From Lachnospiraceae bacterium UBA3821 (GTDB lineage: Bacteria; Bacillota; Clostridia; Lachnospirales; Lachnospiraceae), in NCBI GenBank assembly GCA_002368865.1, contig DFDT01000060.1:1-42997 (forward strand): DNA of 42,997 bases. The letters are read 5' to 3'. Within the stretch, counting starts at the first letter, position 1; the number at the start of each line of letters is the position of its first letter. The notes under the pieces were generated by a model that worked only from the letters and a program-made list of their open reading frames with translations, was not told where the DNA came from and searched no databases. The position numbers were made by a program, and so were the translations under genes. Positions 20,640 to 29,764 of the stretch are shown here, piece by piece.

Positions 20640-21143
20640 CTATGTTTCTATATTATGCATTTTTTTCTTTGGCGTCAACTGCTTTTTGAAAAATTGTCTG
20701 CGGATTTCCCGTTTTTTCAGCATTTTTACGGCATGTCTTCTGAGGGCCCGCTCCCCTTTTTCATACATTTTATGCATAATTTTTATCACCGGATGCATAA
20801 AAAACCACAATATCTTGTTTAGTATCCCCTTCACCTTACACAATATATAGGATAGCAACCGGGAAACATGCTCTACAAAAAAGGTACTTATAAGCTTTCG
20901 GTACAGAAACATTCCCACAAGTGCGCCGAATACCGCAAACCATCTCAAAGTCCCGTTGCTCTCATGATACATCAGCAAAAACACCTTCAACGCACAGTAC
21001 ACCCAGAAGATCATATCCTCCAGGGACACCATAAATTCTCCCTGAGGTATCACCCGTCTGAAAATGCGCAGCAGATCGTACACAAAGGTGACGTAGATTC
21101 CGGTCAAAAAGGATAAAAGCAAAAATTCATTTTCACTTGTCAT
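20640..21143 (-). CDS. yabQ: Spore cortex protein YabQ
   Basis: A membrane protein required for spore cortex formation in B. subtilis, located in the membrane around the forespore. Seen: an N-terminal EFLLLSFLTGIY segment and about four hydrophobic helices in the first 90 residues, followed by a basic, charged tail. The start is the ATG at 21143 (167 residues), with GGGAGA 9 nt upstream; the longer TTG start at 21173 would overlap yabP. It lies directly between yabP and divIC, the order found in spore formers, which supports the identification more than sequence alone. Confidence 0.88.
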   Translation of the reverse strand: MTSENEFLLLSFLTGIYVTFVYDLLRIFRRVIPQGEFMVSLEDMIFWVYCALKVFLLMYHESNGTLRWFAVFGALVGMFLYRKLISTFFVEHVSRLLSYILCKVKGILNKILWFFMHPVIKIMHKMYEKGERALRRHAVKMLKKREIRRQFFKKQLTPKKKMHNIET

Positions 21144-21165
21144 GAAACATTCTCCCGGCCGGACA

Positions 21166-21453
21166 TTAACCAAACAGTCTGTTCAGCAGAGATTCTCCTT
21201 TTTTGGCAACATTTGATACGTCAGAGTATGTAAAGCTGTCAATCTTTCCCTCCACATCCACTTCGCCTTTATCCAGTGTCAGCCTGCTCACATGCAGATC
21301 ATCCCCTTTGATCATCAGCATCCCCTGCTCTGTCTCCAGCAAAATCTCATGAATATCAAAGGAAAGGACATCGTTTACTCCTGTCAGGGTACTGTTTTTG
21401 CGGTTGATCATGGTGAGCTTATGCGTGCGTGTCGTAGAATTCAGGTCTTCCAT
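21166..21453 (-). CDS. yabP: Sporulation protein YabP
   Basis: A 95-residue protein of the YabP/YqfC family, small beta-rich sporulation proteins. Seen: HKLTMINRKNSTLTGVNDVLSF-like start of the domain, then ETEQGMLMIKGDDLHV and a C-terminal LLNRLFG. The ATG at 21453 has GGGAGG 8 nt upstream; the in-frame TTG at 21462 is less likely. In B. subtilis it is expressed in the mother cell under sigma-E and is needed for normal spores. It precedes yabQ and follows rqcP. Confidence 0.9.
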   Translation of the reverse strand: MEDLNSTTRTHKLTMINRKNSTLTGVNDVLSFDIHEILLETEQGMLMIKGDDLHVSRLTLDKGEVDVEGKIDSFTYSDVSNVAKKGESLLNRLFG

Positions 21454-21519
21454 GGGCAACACCTCCCGATATTTCTAATTCAATATATGTGGTATGCCCC
21501 AAAATAGAACTGATTTCGC

Positions 21520-21759
21520 CTACACGTAACGAAATAACTCCTTTGCCTCCTCCTTGCGCACCGTCTCCTGCACATCCAACACTTCCACCTTGACTTCCTT
21601 GTTGCCAAAAGAAATCGTGACGATATCTCCCTCCTTCACATTCGCGGAGGCTTTCGCCGGCTTATCATTGATCAGCACTCTGCCGCTGTCGCAGGCTTCA
21701 TTCGCCACCGTCCTGCGCTTGATCAGACGGGACACCTTTAAATATTTATCCAATCTCAT
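21520..21759 (-). CDS. rqcP: RqcP/YabO S4-domain RNA-binding protein
   Basis: A 79-residue protein that is almost entirely an S4 RNA-binding domain (MRLDKYLKVSRLIKRRTVANE start). RqcP (YabO, Hsp15-like) binds the stalled 50S subunit and helps RqcH add alanine tails in ribosome quality control. It lies directly upstream of yabP, as in B. subtilis. Length is normal and no domain is missing. Confidence 0.92.
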   Translation of the reverse strand: MRLDKYLKVSRLIKRRTVANEACDSGRVLINDKPAKASANVKEGDIVTISFGNKEVKVEVLDVQETVRKEEAKELFRYV

Positions 21760-21784
21760 AATATCTACCCTCTCTGTATTAATG

Positions 21785-21832
21785 AAAAAGGCATGTCCCC
21801 CGCCAGAATCCTGACCGATGTGACATGCCTTT
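21785..21832 (-). terminator. Terminator after hup
   Basis: An 11-bp stem (AAAGGCATGTC with GACATGCCTTT) around a loop of about 25 nt, followed on the minus strand by a short T run. It lies between hup and rqcP, so hup is likely monocistronic for most transcripts. The long loop makes it imperfect. Confidence 0.6.
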
Positions 21833-21857
21833 GCTTTCCGTTCAAAATAGACGAATA

Positions 21858-22130
21858 TTAGTTCAGAGCATCCTTCAAAGCCTTACCACCCTTGAACTTA
21901 GGTGCCTTGGAAGCCTTGATCTTCATGGTCTTGCCGGTCTGAGGATTTCTGCCCTCTCTAGCTGCTCTCTTGGAAACTTCAAAAGTACCAAAACCAACTA
22001 ACTGAACCTTGCCGCCCTTCTTAAGCTCTCCGGTCACAACATCAACAAATGCCTTCAGAGCCTTTTCGCTGTCTTTCTTGGAAAGTCCTGCCTGCTCAGC
22101 CATAGCTGCGATCAATTCTGTCTTGTTCAT
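21858..22130 (-). CDS. hup: Histone-like DNA-binding protein HU
   Basis: A 90-residue nucleoid protein that bends and compacts DNA as a dimer. It begins MNKTELIAAMAEQAGLSKKD and carries the signature FGTFEVSKRAAREGRNPQTG with the DNA-intercalating RNPQTG arm (about 58-63). Length is exactly that of bacterial HU. GGAGGAG precedes the ATG by about 9 nt, and a strong promoter lies upstream. It stands at the head of the rqcP-yabP cluster. Confidence 0.97.
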   Translation of the reverse strand: MNKTELIAAMAEQAGLSKKDSEKALKAFVDVVTGELKKGGKVQLVGFGTFEVSKRAAREGRNPQTGKTMKIKASKAPKFKGGKALKDALN

Positions 22131-22204
22131 TCTTTCTAACTCCTCCTACAATAGGTTTTCTGGTTTCTACACTGAGTGTATTTGTATTACACGCGTTTTT
22201 CAAG

Positions 22205-22244
22205 CGCTATATACATATATAGCGTGTTTCTTTTCGTTTGTCAA
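22205..22244 (-). promoter_or_regulatory. hup promoter with palindrome over the -10 box
   Basis: On the minus strand a perfect TTGACA (22244-22239) and TATATA (22221-22216) are 17 bp apart, about 80 bp before the hup ATG. The -10 box lies inside an 18-bp palindrome, GCTATATA and TATATAGC around two central bases (22205-22222), which could be an operator or a melting element. Confidence 0.7.
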
Positions 22245-22291
22245 GATATTTTCCAAACAATTGGCGCATTTCTGCCATTTTTCTGATTTTT

Positions 22292-23671
22292 TTAATTTTC
22301 CGTTGAAACTGTACTATCTGTCGCTGTATTATCCGTCACTGTACTGTCCGTCGTCGTGCCGTCCGCCGCTTCCAGTTCCGCAAACGAAAACGAAACGTCC
22401 TTCTCCTCGTCATCCACCTGAATTGTATAGCTCCGGGTGGTATATCCTGTTTTGCGCAGAGTGAGCACATGGGCTCCGGACACTTTCTTGAAAGAACAAG
22501 GCACGATGCCCACATAATTTCCGTCCAGGTAAGCCTCAACCCCTTCCGGCGCATCCAAGTGAACTTTATAGGAATCTGACGACACATCTGTCACTTCCGT
22601 TTTGTCGGTTTCCTCTCCCGCCACCGATTCCAGCACCACATTGACTCCTGCGGAGGCCTGTCCCACCCGCAGGTACTGAGTAATGGATTTATACCCGTCC
22701 GCCTTCACGATCATCTGATGGATCCCATATTCCAAAGTGACCGGCTCCGACACATCCGTGATCACGCCGTCCAGATACACCTGTGAACCGGAAGGACTCA
22801 CGGAAAAGATCAGCATCCCCTTCTGAACCTCAGCAACCTCCAGATCTCCGATGTCAAGAGCGGTTTCCTCATTGCGGTGAATGGTCACGTTCTTTACACC
22901 GCCTCCTCCTCTGTGAGAAATGTTCACCTGATAAGATCCCTCCGGCAGCGTCAGAAGCATGTCGTCCGTGATCCGCTGGATCGTAGACTGTCCGATCTCA
23001 ATCCAGCCTCCCACAAAGTTTTCATCATTCACCAACCGCAGATACCCGTGTCCCTTCGCAACCTTCACACTCAGCACCTGCTTGTCCAGCCCCTGGAAAT
23101 CCAACACGTCGCCGGGATTGATGTCCATCTTCTCAATGGCCTGCCCCATGGAAAAATACTGCGTATTCTCCGTCAGCTTGTAAATATCTTCCCCAATCTT
23201 CACCTCACTGCGCACGTAGTTGATCTCATAACGGGAAATTCCCTCGTTTTTCCACGCCTCTGCACTCTGCTTCATGCTGGTGAGGTGCCTGGTTCCCTTC
23301 AAAAAAGAAACATCTACGATATCTCCCTCCGCGATCTGCTCCAGAGATACACTTTCTCCGTACTTATCATACAGATGCGTCGTGCCGTCCATGGAAAGCG
23401 TATAAGTCCTGCTCCTGTTCAGATTTAACAGCGTCACCTTTTTCTCTTTTTTATCTTTTTTGACCAAAACAGCTGTATCCGTGGAATCATAACTCTCCGG
23501 CGTGGTCACGCGAAATCCCGTATCCACCCTGTTTTCTGCAGAAGAAGACGGCTCGGGCTGCGCCTCCTGCTCCGTCCGCCCGCCGCAGCCTGCCGCAAAC
23601 GCCAGAACCATCGCCCAAACTGCCAGGAACACCAGATTCTTACTGCACAAAATTGTTTTTATCCTACCCAT
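22292..23671 (-). CDS. PEGA-domain surface lipoprotein
   Basis: A 459-residue predicted lipoprotein. It starts with a basic stretch and a hydrophobic segment ending in AFAAGC, with the lipidated Cys at about residue 29, then a Ser/Glu-rich linker. Two PEGA-type repeats are visible in the C-terminal half: VSPSGSQVYLDG with HQMIVKADGYKS, and DAPEGVEAYLDGNYVG with HVLTLRKTGYTT. PEGA domains are surface beta-sandwiches of uncertain role, often in cell-envelope proteins. The C-terminus is a Thr/Asp-rich tail of short repeats (TDST/TDNT). The ATG at 23671 is chosen because GGAG lies about 11 nt upstream; an upstream TTG at 23704 is weaker. It ends 48 bp before the hup -35 box. Function unknown. Confidence 0.8.
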   Translation of the reverse strand: MGRIKTILCSKNLVFLAVWAMVLAFAAGCGGRTEQEAQPEPSSSAENRVDTGFRVTTPESYDSTDTAVLVKKDKKEKKVTLLNLNRSRTYTLSMDGTTHLYDKYGESVSLEQIAEGDIVDVSFLKGTRHLTSMKQSAEAWKNEGISRYEINYVRSEVKIGEDIYKLTENTQYFSMGQAIEKMDINPGDVLDFQGLDKQVLSVKVAKGHGYLRLVNDENFVGGWIEIGQSTIQRITDDMLLTLPEGSYQVNISHRGGGGVKNVTIHRNEETALDIGDLEVAEVQKGMLIFSVSPSGSQVYLDGVITDVSEPVTLEYGIHQMIVKADGYKSITQYLRVGQASAGVNVVLESVAGEETDKTEVTDVSSDSYKVHLDAPEGVEAYLDGNYVGIVPCSFKKVSGAHVLTLRKTGYTTRSYTIQVDDEEKDVSFSFAELEAADGTTTDSTVTDNTATDSTVSTEN

Positions 23672-23713
23672 GCCGTATCTTACTCCTTTTGTATCTCCCG
23701 ACAACGGCTCTTT

Positions 23714-24739
23714 CTAAAAATAATTTCGAAACACCGCATCCAAAAACGCCTGCTTTTCCGGTTCCTGGTCCACTACTTTTTCCAGTTTCTCCAGATTTCT
23801 GCCGGGTATCCATGCCTTCCCGGAATTATAATAAAAATTAATGATCTTCCAAAACTTTTCCGGATAAGAAAGCCGATAATAAAGATCGATCCTGCTGAAC
23901 GCGGACAAAGGTCTCAACTCCTCATAGGCCGCCAGAAGCTCCCGCCCCAGGGCAACGGACCAGTTGCTTTTCTCCAGGAGTTTTCGCAGGAACAGGTACA
24001 GATCCCGCACCGGATCGTCCGCGATACATTTTTCAAAATTAGCCACAAACCAGCCCGCATCCGTATAGAAAAGGTTATGATACTGGTAATCTCCGTGGCA
24101 GTATGTCACGTTCTGCGCCCGGTTCTCTTCCGCCGGATACAGATCCTCGTACTTCTGCCATTCCTCCGAAAGTACAATCGCCTGTTCCAGAAAAGGATCA
24201 AAATTCTGCTGCAGATAAATCTCAAACCAAGTCTTCTGACTGCGTTTTTTCAGATAATTCCGCACCCGCTTCAGCTCCCGGTTTCGTTTTCCATACTCCA
24301 TACCGGGACGGAACAAAAATCCGGAATGCTCTGTGCTCCCTGCCTCCGCGGCCGGAAGCTCCATATGCGTATGCAGCTTTGCCAATACCCGCACCGCCTC
24401 AAGACATTCCCGCCTTTCGTTGATGTTGCATTCCCGCCCTTCGGTGTAAGTCTTGAGAATATATCTGACACCGTCGTGATCCGTGACAAACAGCTCTCCC
24501 TCTTTATTTGGCAGAATCTGCTCCACCCGGACTTCATCTTCTTTCTGAAGGTGTTTCAGCAGCCGGTCCTGCAGCTGTAATCTTTCCATCGCATCCGAAT
24601 GCGGATTTCCGGAATATTCTTTGAAGATCAGACACCCGTCCGGCGTATCACACAAAATTGCCCCCCGCCCTTTTCGGGTTTTCAAAATCTCCACATCATA
24701 CTGTTCCAGCAGATTAACCGCTCTGTCATTCACCTTCAT
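23714..24739 (-). CDS. CotS-like spore coat protein / kinase-fold phosphotransferase
   Basis: A 341-residue protein of the CotS/aminoglycoside-phosphotransferase fold. Seen: a lysine in the N-lobe (FKEYSG), and the catalytic-loop equivalent YCHGDYQYHNL near residue 215, with HGD and the following Asn intact; the usual metal-binding Asp of the next loop is replaced by NFEKC. CotS proteins are spore-coat components of Bacillus and Clostridia, some of which may be active small-molecule kinases. The neighbourhood of sporulation genes supports a spore role but does not prove it. AGGAGG lies only 2 nt from the ATG but 8 nt from an in-frame GTG at 24733, which may be the true start. Confidence 0.78.
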   Translation of the reverse strand: MKVNDRAVNLLEQYDVEILKTRKGRGAILCDTPDGCLIFKEYSGNPHSDAMERLQLQDRLLKHLQKEDEVRVEQILPNKEGELFVTDHDGVRYILKTYTEGRECNINERRECLEAVRVLAKLHTHMELPAAEAGSTEHSGFLFRPGMEYGKRNRELKRVRNYLKKRSQKTWFEIYLQQNFDPFLEQAIVLSEEWQKYEDLYPAEENRAQNVTYCHGDYQYHNLFYTDAGWFVANFEKCIADDPVRDLYLFLRKLLEKSNWSVALGRELLAAYEELRPLSAFSRIDLYYRLSYPEKFWKIINFYYNSGKAWIPGRNLEKLEKVVDQEPEKQAFLDAVFRNYF

Positions 24740-24792
24740 ACCCTCCTGACTAAAGTGCTAATCTACTTTATGAACCTGTGCTTCAAATTATG

Positions 24793-26946
24793 CTATTCCT
24801 TTTTCAGTTCCTCCAAAAGTCTTTCCTTCGTGTTGTATTCGGGCTGATCCAATACCAATTCTAAAAGCTGCTGCAGCTTTTGCCCGATCTCCGGTCCCGG
24901 CCGGAATCCCAGCGCGATCAGATCTTTCCCGGACACCGCCAGATCCTTCAGGGACAAGCATTGCTTTTGTGCTATGATCTCCCGATAGATCTGCTCCCAT
25001 TCATCTATCATTTCCAGTTTTTCACGGCGCAGGAAATCGCTCTGTGCCAGCACATCCGCGCGCTTCACCAGAAAGATCATGGGAAACACATCCTCCCCGA
25101 TCCGGTTGACGGCACGCCGCACAACCCTGGCATCCGGTTCCACGGAATTCCCGTAATCGTGATACAGCACGATCTTACACACCTTATAAATCGTATCATT
25201 GTCAAAACGAAGCCTGTGCAGGATCTCTCTCGCCATGACCTCACCCACTTCGTTATGCCCATGGAAATGCGTGATCCCGTCCGCATCCGTCTGAAGCGTA
25301 GCAGGTTTTCCGATGTCATGCAGCAGCATAGCAATCCGGTAAATGCGGTCCGGCTCGATCTCCAATACGGAATGTAAAATATGCTCTCCCACATTGTACC
25401 TATGGTGGGGATGATTCTGAGGCGTGTTCATACACACGTCAAACTCCGGAAGAAATACCTTTGTTACGCCCATTTCATAGGCGTCCCGCAGATAGTCCGG
25501 GTGGGGCGACACCAACAGCTTTACCAGTTCCACCTGGATCCGCTCCGCGCTGATGGCAGCCAGATTCGGCGCCAGCTTGCGGATCGCCGCTTTTGTATTC
25601 TCCTCGATCGTGTAACCCAACTGCGCCGAAAACCGGATCGCCCGCATGATGCGCAGCGCATCCTCCGTAAAGCGTTCCTCCGCGTTTCCCACACATCGGA
25701 TCAGTTTCCGCTCTATATCCTCCAGCCCGCCATACAGATCCACCAATCCGGTCTTCTCATTGTATGCCATGGCATTGATGGTAAAATCCCTCCTCCGTAG
25801 ATCCTCCCTCAGATTCGGTGTGAAGATCACCTCCGTGGGATGCCGGTTGTCCTCATATTTCCCGTCAATCCGGTATGTTGTGACTTCAAAGCCTTCCTTA
25901 TCCAGCATCACCGTCACCGTACCATGCTGGATCCCCGTGTCGATGGTACGGGGAAAAAGCGCCTTGACCTCCTCCGGCTTTGCGGAAGTTGTGATATCCC
26001 AGTCTTCCGGCTCCCTTCCCAGAATGGAATCCCTGACACAGCCGCCCACGATATAAGCTTCATACCCTGCGGATGTGATCCTGTCAATGATCTGCTGCGC
26101 CTTGTCTGGTATGGATATTTTGATCTCCCGGGCCTTATCGTTTAAAAGAAACTTCTCCATCACTTTCACCAGTCCGTCCCGGTCATTGGTGTCCGTAATA
26201 TAGTCCGCTGCTTCCTTCACCGCAGGCTGTGCATTTCCCATGGCGACGCCCACGCCCGCATATCTGATCATGGAAATATCGTTGAATCCGTCTCCGCAGC
26301 AGATCGCATCTTCCCTGGTCAGACCGATGGTCTCCAGCATACGGTCCAGCGAGGTCGCCTTGTCCACATTTTTCGGCATAATCTCAATGAAAAAAGGTTC
26401 CGACCGATAGACACTGAGGATAGCTCCGTATTTTGCCGCCAGTTCCCGCTCATAGTCCTCCGCTTCTTCGGGCGGTGCAGTCAACAGGCATTTATTGACC
26501 TCAAAATCCACAAATTCCAGAAAATGTTCCACCACCCGCACTTCCATTCCGTTGATGCGGGATTCAATCTGCACATACTCATCCGGCGCAAAAGCCGAAA
26601 TGATATGATCGCCGAAATACGTCACCAGCCCGCATCTATGCTCCGCGGCAAAGCGGTACAATCCCGGAATGATCTCCGCAGGCAATGTGCGCTGATATAC
26701 GATCTCGCCGGTCCGGCACTCCACGATCCGCCCTCCGTTAAAAGATAGCAGATACCCGCCGTATTTCTCCAGCTCCAGCTCTTTCTCATAACGGTACATT
26801 CCCGGCGTGGGCCTTCCCGACGCCAGTATCACTTTATGTCCACGCTTCAAAGTCTCCCGGATTGCCTGCCTGGTGGCAGGTGTGATCTCCTTCCGGGAGT
26901 TGGTCAGCGTACCGTCTATATCCAAAACCAATACTTTTTCGTCCAT
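24793..26946 (-). CDS. cca: HAD phosphatase - CCA tRNA nucleotidyltransferase fusion
   Basis: A 717-residue fusion. Residues 1-270 are a Cof-type HAD-IIB phosphatase (DIDGT with D9 and D11, GDGFND at 218-223). Residues 278-717 are a CCA-adding enzyme: nucleotidyltransferase motif GGCVRD at 301-306, metal site DWD at 315-317, RRDFTINA at 385-392, neck/body domains, and an HD phosphohydrolase motif at H543-D544. CCA enzymes complete and repair the 3' CCA of tRNA; the tRNA-Arg in this window lacks an encoded CCA and would need it. Both halves keep their catalytic residues and no internal start or stop separates them. GAGG lies 6 nt before the ATG. The phosphatase substrate is unknown. Confidence 0.9.
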   Translation of the reverse strand: MDEKVLVLDIDGTLTNSRKEITPATRQAIRETLKRGHKVILASGRPTPGMYRYEKELELEKYGGYLLSFNGGRIVECRTGEIVYQRTLPAEIIPGLYRFAAEHRCGLVTYFGDHIISAFAPDEYVQIESRINGMEVRVVEHFLEFVDFEVNKCLLTAPPEEAEDYERELAAKYGAILSVYRSEPFFIEIMPKNVDKATSLDRMLETIGLTREDAICCGDGFNDISMIRYAGVGVAMGNAQPAVKEAADYITDTNDRDGLVKVMEKFLLNDKAREIKISIPDKAQQIIDRITSAGYEAYIVGGCVRDSILGREPEDWDITTSAKPEEVKALFPRTIDTGIQHGTVTVMLDKEGFEVTTYRIDGKYEDNRHPTEVIFTPNLREDLRRRDFTINAMAYNEKTGLVDLYGGLEDIERKLIRCVGNAEERFTEDALRIMRAIRFSAQLGYTIEENTKAAIRKLAPNLAAISAERIQVELVKLLVSPHPDYLRDAYEMGVTKVFLPEFDVCMNTPQNHPHHRYNVGEHILHSVLEIEPDRIYRIAMLLHDIGKPATLQTDADGITHFHGHNEVGEVMAREILHRLRFDNDTIYKVCKIVLYHDYGNSVEPDARVVRRAVNRIGEDVFPMIFLVKRADVLAQSDFLRREKLEMIDEWEQIYREIIAQKQCLSLKDLAVSGKDLIALGFRPGPEIGQKLQQLLELVLDQPEYNTKERLLEELKKE

Positions 26947-27011
26947 TCCTTACCTCATGCAACAACCACAGGTCTTTTCGTCATAGTCTTTTTTATCATA
27001 TCACAATTTTT

Positions 27012-27046
27012 TAAAAAAACAAAGACCATCGATCGATGGTCTTTGT
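27012..27046 (-). terminator. Terminator of the PrsA-like gene
   Basis: A perfect 28-bp palindrome (27019-27046, centre GATC) followed on the minus strand by seven T. It lies 23 bp past the stop of the PrsA-like gene and before the HAD-CCA gene. Confidence 0.85.
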
Positions 27047-27069
27047 GGTACATGCTATTTGCGGGAGCC

Positions 27070-28566
27070 CTATTGCATCACCGTCTGCTCAGTTTCTTCA
27101 TTCTGCCCGTTCTGCTCCGCTTGTTCGTCCTGTCCGCTTTGTTCGGCTTGTTCATCCTGCTCCGCCTCAACCTTGAGGTAGTTCAGATGTCCCTTTTCAT
27201 CTACCACCGTGATGCCTTCCGAAATCTTTTCTTCATAGGCACTCTCATTCTGACTGCTCAGGGTACTGATGATGCTGGCCTTCCAGGACACTTCTCCCTG
27301 TCCCGCATAATAGAAGACATAGCTTACATCCGAACTCTCCGGTGTGATCAGTGTTACATCTCCGATCTGACGCGCTGCATCGGACAACCAGGCTTCTGCC
27401 TCGGACTCCAGATTGCCGGGTACAATATTCTCATAATAACCGTCGGCTGATCCGTTAGAATCATATTTTTTAACCAGCTCCTGAAATCTCTCTACGGTTG
27501 CCTCCCCGGCGTTCCACTCATCCAGGATTTCCTGCCCATTGTTATCCTCGCTGATAATGGCATAAACATTGGCTGTAGTCTCTTCGTTCAGATACCGCTT
27601 TACAAAGCGGATCGCATAATAAGCATGGGAATCTGTATCCTCTACAACCGTCTGATCTCCTTCTTTTCTACTGTCATCAAACAGCCAGTCCGAATACGGA
27701 TACGAAATGGAAGCCTTGGTCTCGTTTACCATCAGATTTCCGCTCTGGGTAAGCGTACTCAGCGCTTCATTTGCTTCCGCCGATGCCTGATTCATCGCTG
27801 CCTCGATCTGCTCATCTGTGGGATCCTCCGCCGGAATCTCAGCCTCAAAAGATTCAATATAATAATCGACCGAATCATAGCTTGCCTTATTCTCATCGTA
27901 ATATGCCTGTACTTCTTCGTCAGACGGTTTGAAATCCTCCGATTTCTCATCCACATAGGCAGCAATATATGCATTCTCAGCAATATACTTTTTAATATCA
28001 CTCAATGTTGCATATGCGCCATAACGACTCTTGAGATATTCCCTTGCGGAAACCCCTGCCTCCTTGGCATTCTCCTGCAGAGATTCGTGGAACTTCTCCA
28101 CATCCGAAGCCGTATCATAGACAAAGCCGGCCGAAGAAGCATCTGCCAGGATCCCTTTGTAGGTCTTGAGATTATTTACTGCCTCCTCTTCAAAATAGTC
28201 CTTCCAGGTCAATGTGTCCGAATATTGCTGCGTTGCGAGATCAGAATTCACATCCAATCCGAAGTAAGACGCATAAGACCCGTATGAACTTAAGAAACTG
28301 TTCACTGCGTTGCTGTAATAATAGTCAAATTCCTCTCTGGATATATCGGCGCCATTCACCTTGATCCAGCTTTCATTTTTATGTACATAATTCAGGATCG
28401 GATAAGACGCGATCCAGGCCACGATCGCGATCACAACCACCACTGTGATCGCAGTGGTCCTCATCCTGCTCTTTCTCTCCTGCTCCTTCGCAGCTTTTCT
28501 GCGCTCTACCTTCAGATCATATTTGGTGACAACTTTTTCTTTATTCCCGTTCTCTTTGCCGGACAT
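27070..28566 (-). CDS. PrsA/SurA-like membrane-anchored foldase
   Basis: A 498-residue protein with a basic cytoplasmic N-terminus, one membrane helix at about 37-56 and a long acidic extracellular part. The helical region VNGADISREEFDYYYSN resembles the SurA_N/PrsA chaperone arm, and a parvulin-like segment may lie between about 330 and 430, though its catalytic residues are not clear. PrsA proteins help secreted proteins fold outside the membrane. The last 35 residues are a low-complexity Glu/Gln repeat (EQDEQAEQSGQ, DEQAEQNGQN). No lipobox is present, unlike B. subtilis PrsA. GGAAGGAG precedes the ATG. Calling it an active isomerase is uncertain. Confidence 0.7.
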   Translation of the reverse strand: MSGKENGNKEKVVTKYDLKVERRKAAKEQERKSRMRTTAITVVVVIAIVAWIASYPILNYVHKNESWIKVNGADISREEFDYYYSNAVNSFLSSYGSYASYFGLDVNSDLATQQYSDTLTWKDYFEEEAVNNLKTYKGILADASSAGFVYDTASDVEKFHESLQENAKEAGVSAREYLKSRYGAYATLSDIKKYIAENAYIAAYVDEKSEDFKPSDEEVQAYYDENKASYDSVDYYIESFEAEIPAEDPTDEQIEAAMNQASAEANEALSTLTQSGNLMVNETKASISYPYSDWLFDDSRKEGDQTVVEDTDSHAYYAIRFVKRYLNEETTANVYAIISEDNNGQEILDEWNAGEATVERFQELVKKYDSNGSADGYYENIVPGNLESEAEAWLSDAARQIGDVTLITPESSDVSYVFYYAGQGEVSWKASIISTLSSQNESAYEEKISEGITVVDEKGHLNYLKVEAEQDEQAEQSGQDEQAEQNGQNEETEQTVMQ

Positions 28567-28690
28567 TTTTCAAATATCTCCTTCCCAAAAACACTGTTAC
28601 TGACTGTGCTCCCACAGTGCTCTATATTTTATCGCATTTTTCCCAAAATGAAAAGCGATTTCACAGATTTTTCTCATTTAATGTTACAGT

Positions 28691-29764
28691 TCAGTCTATA
28701 TACACAACCTGCTCCGCCCAATCTGCCCCGCTTTCAAAACAGTCCCGGAGCCCTTCCGTCAGGATCAGCTCTCCGTCCTCCGTGATCAGGATCATGTCGA
28801 AATCGCCCTGCTGCTTCCAAAATGCGACAGCTCTATCCTTTCCCATGACAAACAGTGCCGTGGAAAGCGCATCACACCGCACGCCCTGCTCCCCCACAAC
28901 CGTAACGGATACTAATCCGTTCCGGGCAGGCATTCCGTTCACAGGATCCAGAATATGCCAGTAGATCTGCCCGTCCTCCCCTGTGAAATAACGCTCATAT
29001 CCGCCGGATGTTATGACACACATGTCATTTACTTCCAACACACCTGCCACCTGCGATCTGTCAAAGGGATTCCGCACCGCCACCCTCCAGGGCGTACCGT
29101 CCGGCTTTGTTCCCAACGTCTGTACATTGCCGCCCAGATCCAGAATGGCGGAAGTCACACCCTGCTGCCGCAGGATATCGATCAGTACATCGCCCGTATA
29201 TCCCTTGGCCACCGCGCCCAGATCGATCTGTACCCCTTCCGGCACCGTGACAGAATGCGATCCTCCCTCCAGTGCCACCGCCCGGTAATCCACAGCAGTC
29301 AGCAGTTCTGCCAGCTCCTGCTTCTCCGGGATCCGGTAATCCCCGGTGGTGAAACCCCAGGCCCGCAGCACCGGATACAACGTAATATCTAACGCACCGT
29401 CCGTCTGTTCTCCGATCCGCAGTGCTTCCCCGATCAGCCGGAACGTATCCTCCGCCACAGACGCCGCCTGTTCCTGATCGATCCGCCACACATCACTGCC
29501 CTCCGCCGTCACGGACAAAAGCTTCTCCAGTTCCCGCACCCGGTCCTCGCACAGGGTGAGCCCGGCTTCCGCATTCGGCCCATACGCTCTCAGGCTGAAA
29601 TAGGTGTCCATGGCAAACAGATTCTTCTCATGCACCGTTTCCGCCAGCCGCTTCTGCCCTACACCGTTTCCCCACACCGCCAGGATCACAATGAAAACCA
29701 ATATTGCGAAAAAAAGATTGCATTCCCTTTTGCCGGAATGCAATCCCGATAAATCAATCCTCAT
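28691..29764 (-). CDS. apbE: FAD:protein FMN transferase (ApbE)
   Basis: A 357-residue membrane-anchored enzyme that transfers FMN from FAD onto Thr/Ser of target proteins such as Rnf and Nqr subunits outside the membrane, or fumarate-reductase-like proteins. Seen: N-terminal membrane helix (about 17-35), MDTYFSLRAYG at the start of the domain, DLGAVAKGYTGD near 181-192, HILDPVNG at 270-277 and DALSTALFVMG near 298-308. The N-terminal helix has no lipobox cysteine in the usual place. Its ATG overlaps the stop of the upstream kinase-like gene (TGATG), so they are coupled. No flavin-receiving partner is encoded in the window. Confidence 0.92.
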   Translation of the reverse strand: MRIDLSGLHSGKRECNLFFAILVFIVILAVWGNGVGQKRLAETVHEKNLFAMDTYFSLRAYGPNAEAGLTLCEDRVRELEKLLSVTAEGSDVWRIDQEQAASVAEDTFRLIGEALRIGEQTDGALDITLYPVLRAWGFTTGDYRIPEKQELAELLTAVDYRAVALEGGSHSVTVPEGVQIDLGAVAKGYTGDVLIDILRQQGVTSAILDLGGNVQTLGTKPDGTPWRVAVRNPFDRSQVAGVLEVNDMCVITSGGYERYFTGEDGQIYWHILDPVNGMPARNGLVSVTVVGEQGVRCDALSTALFVMGKDRAVAFWKQQGDFDMILITEDGELILTEGLRDCFESGADWAEQVVYID

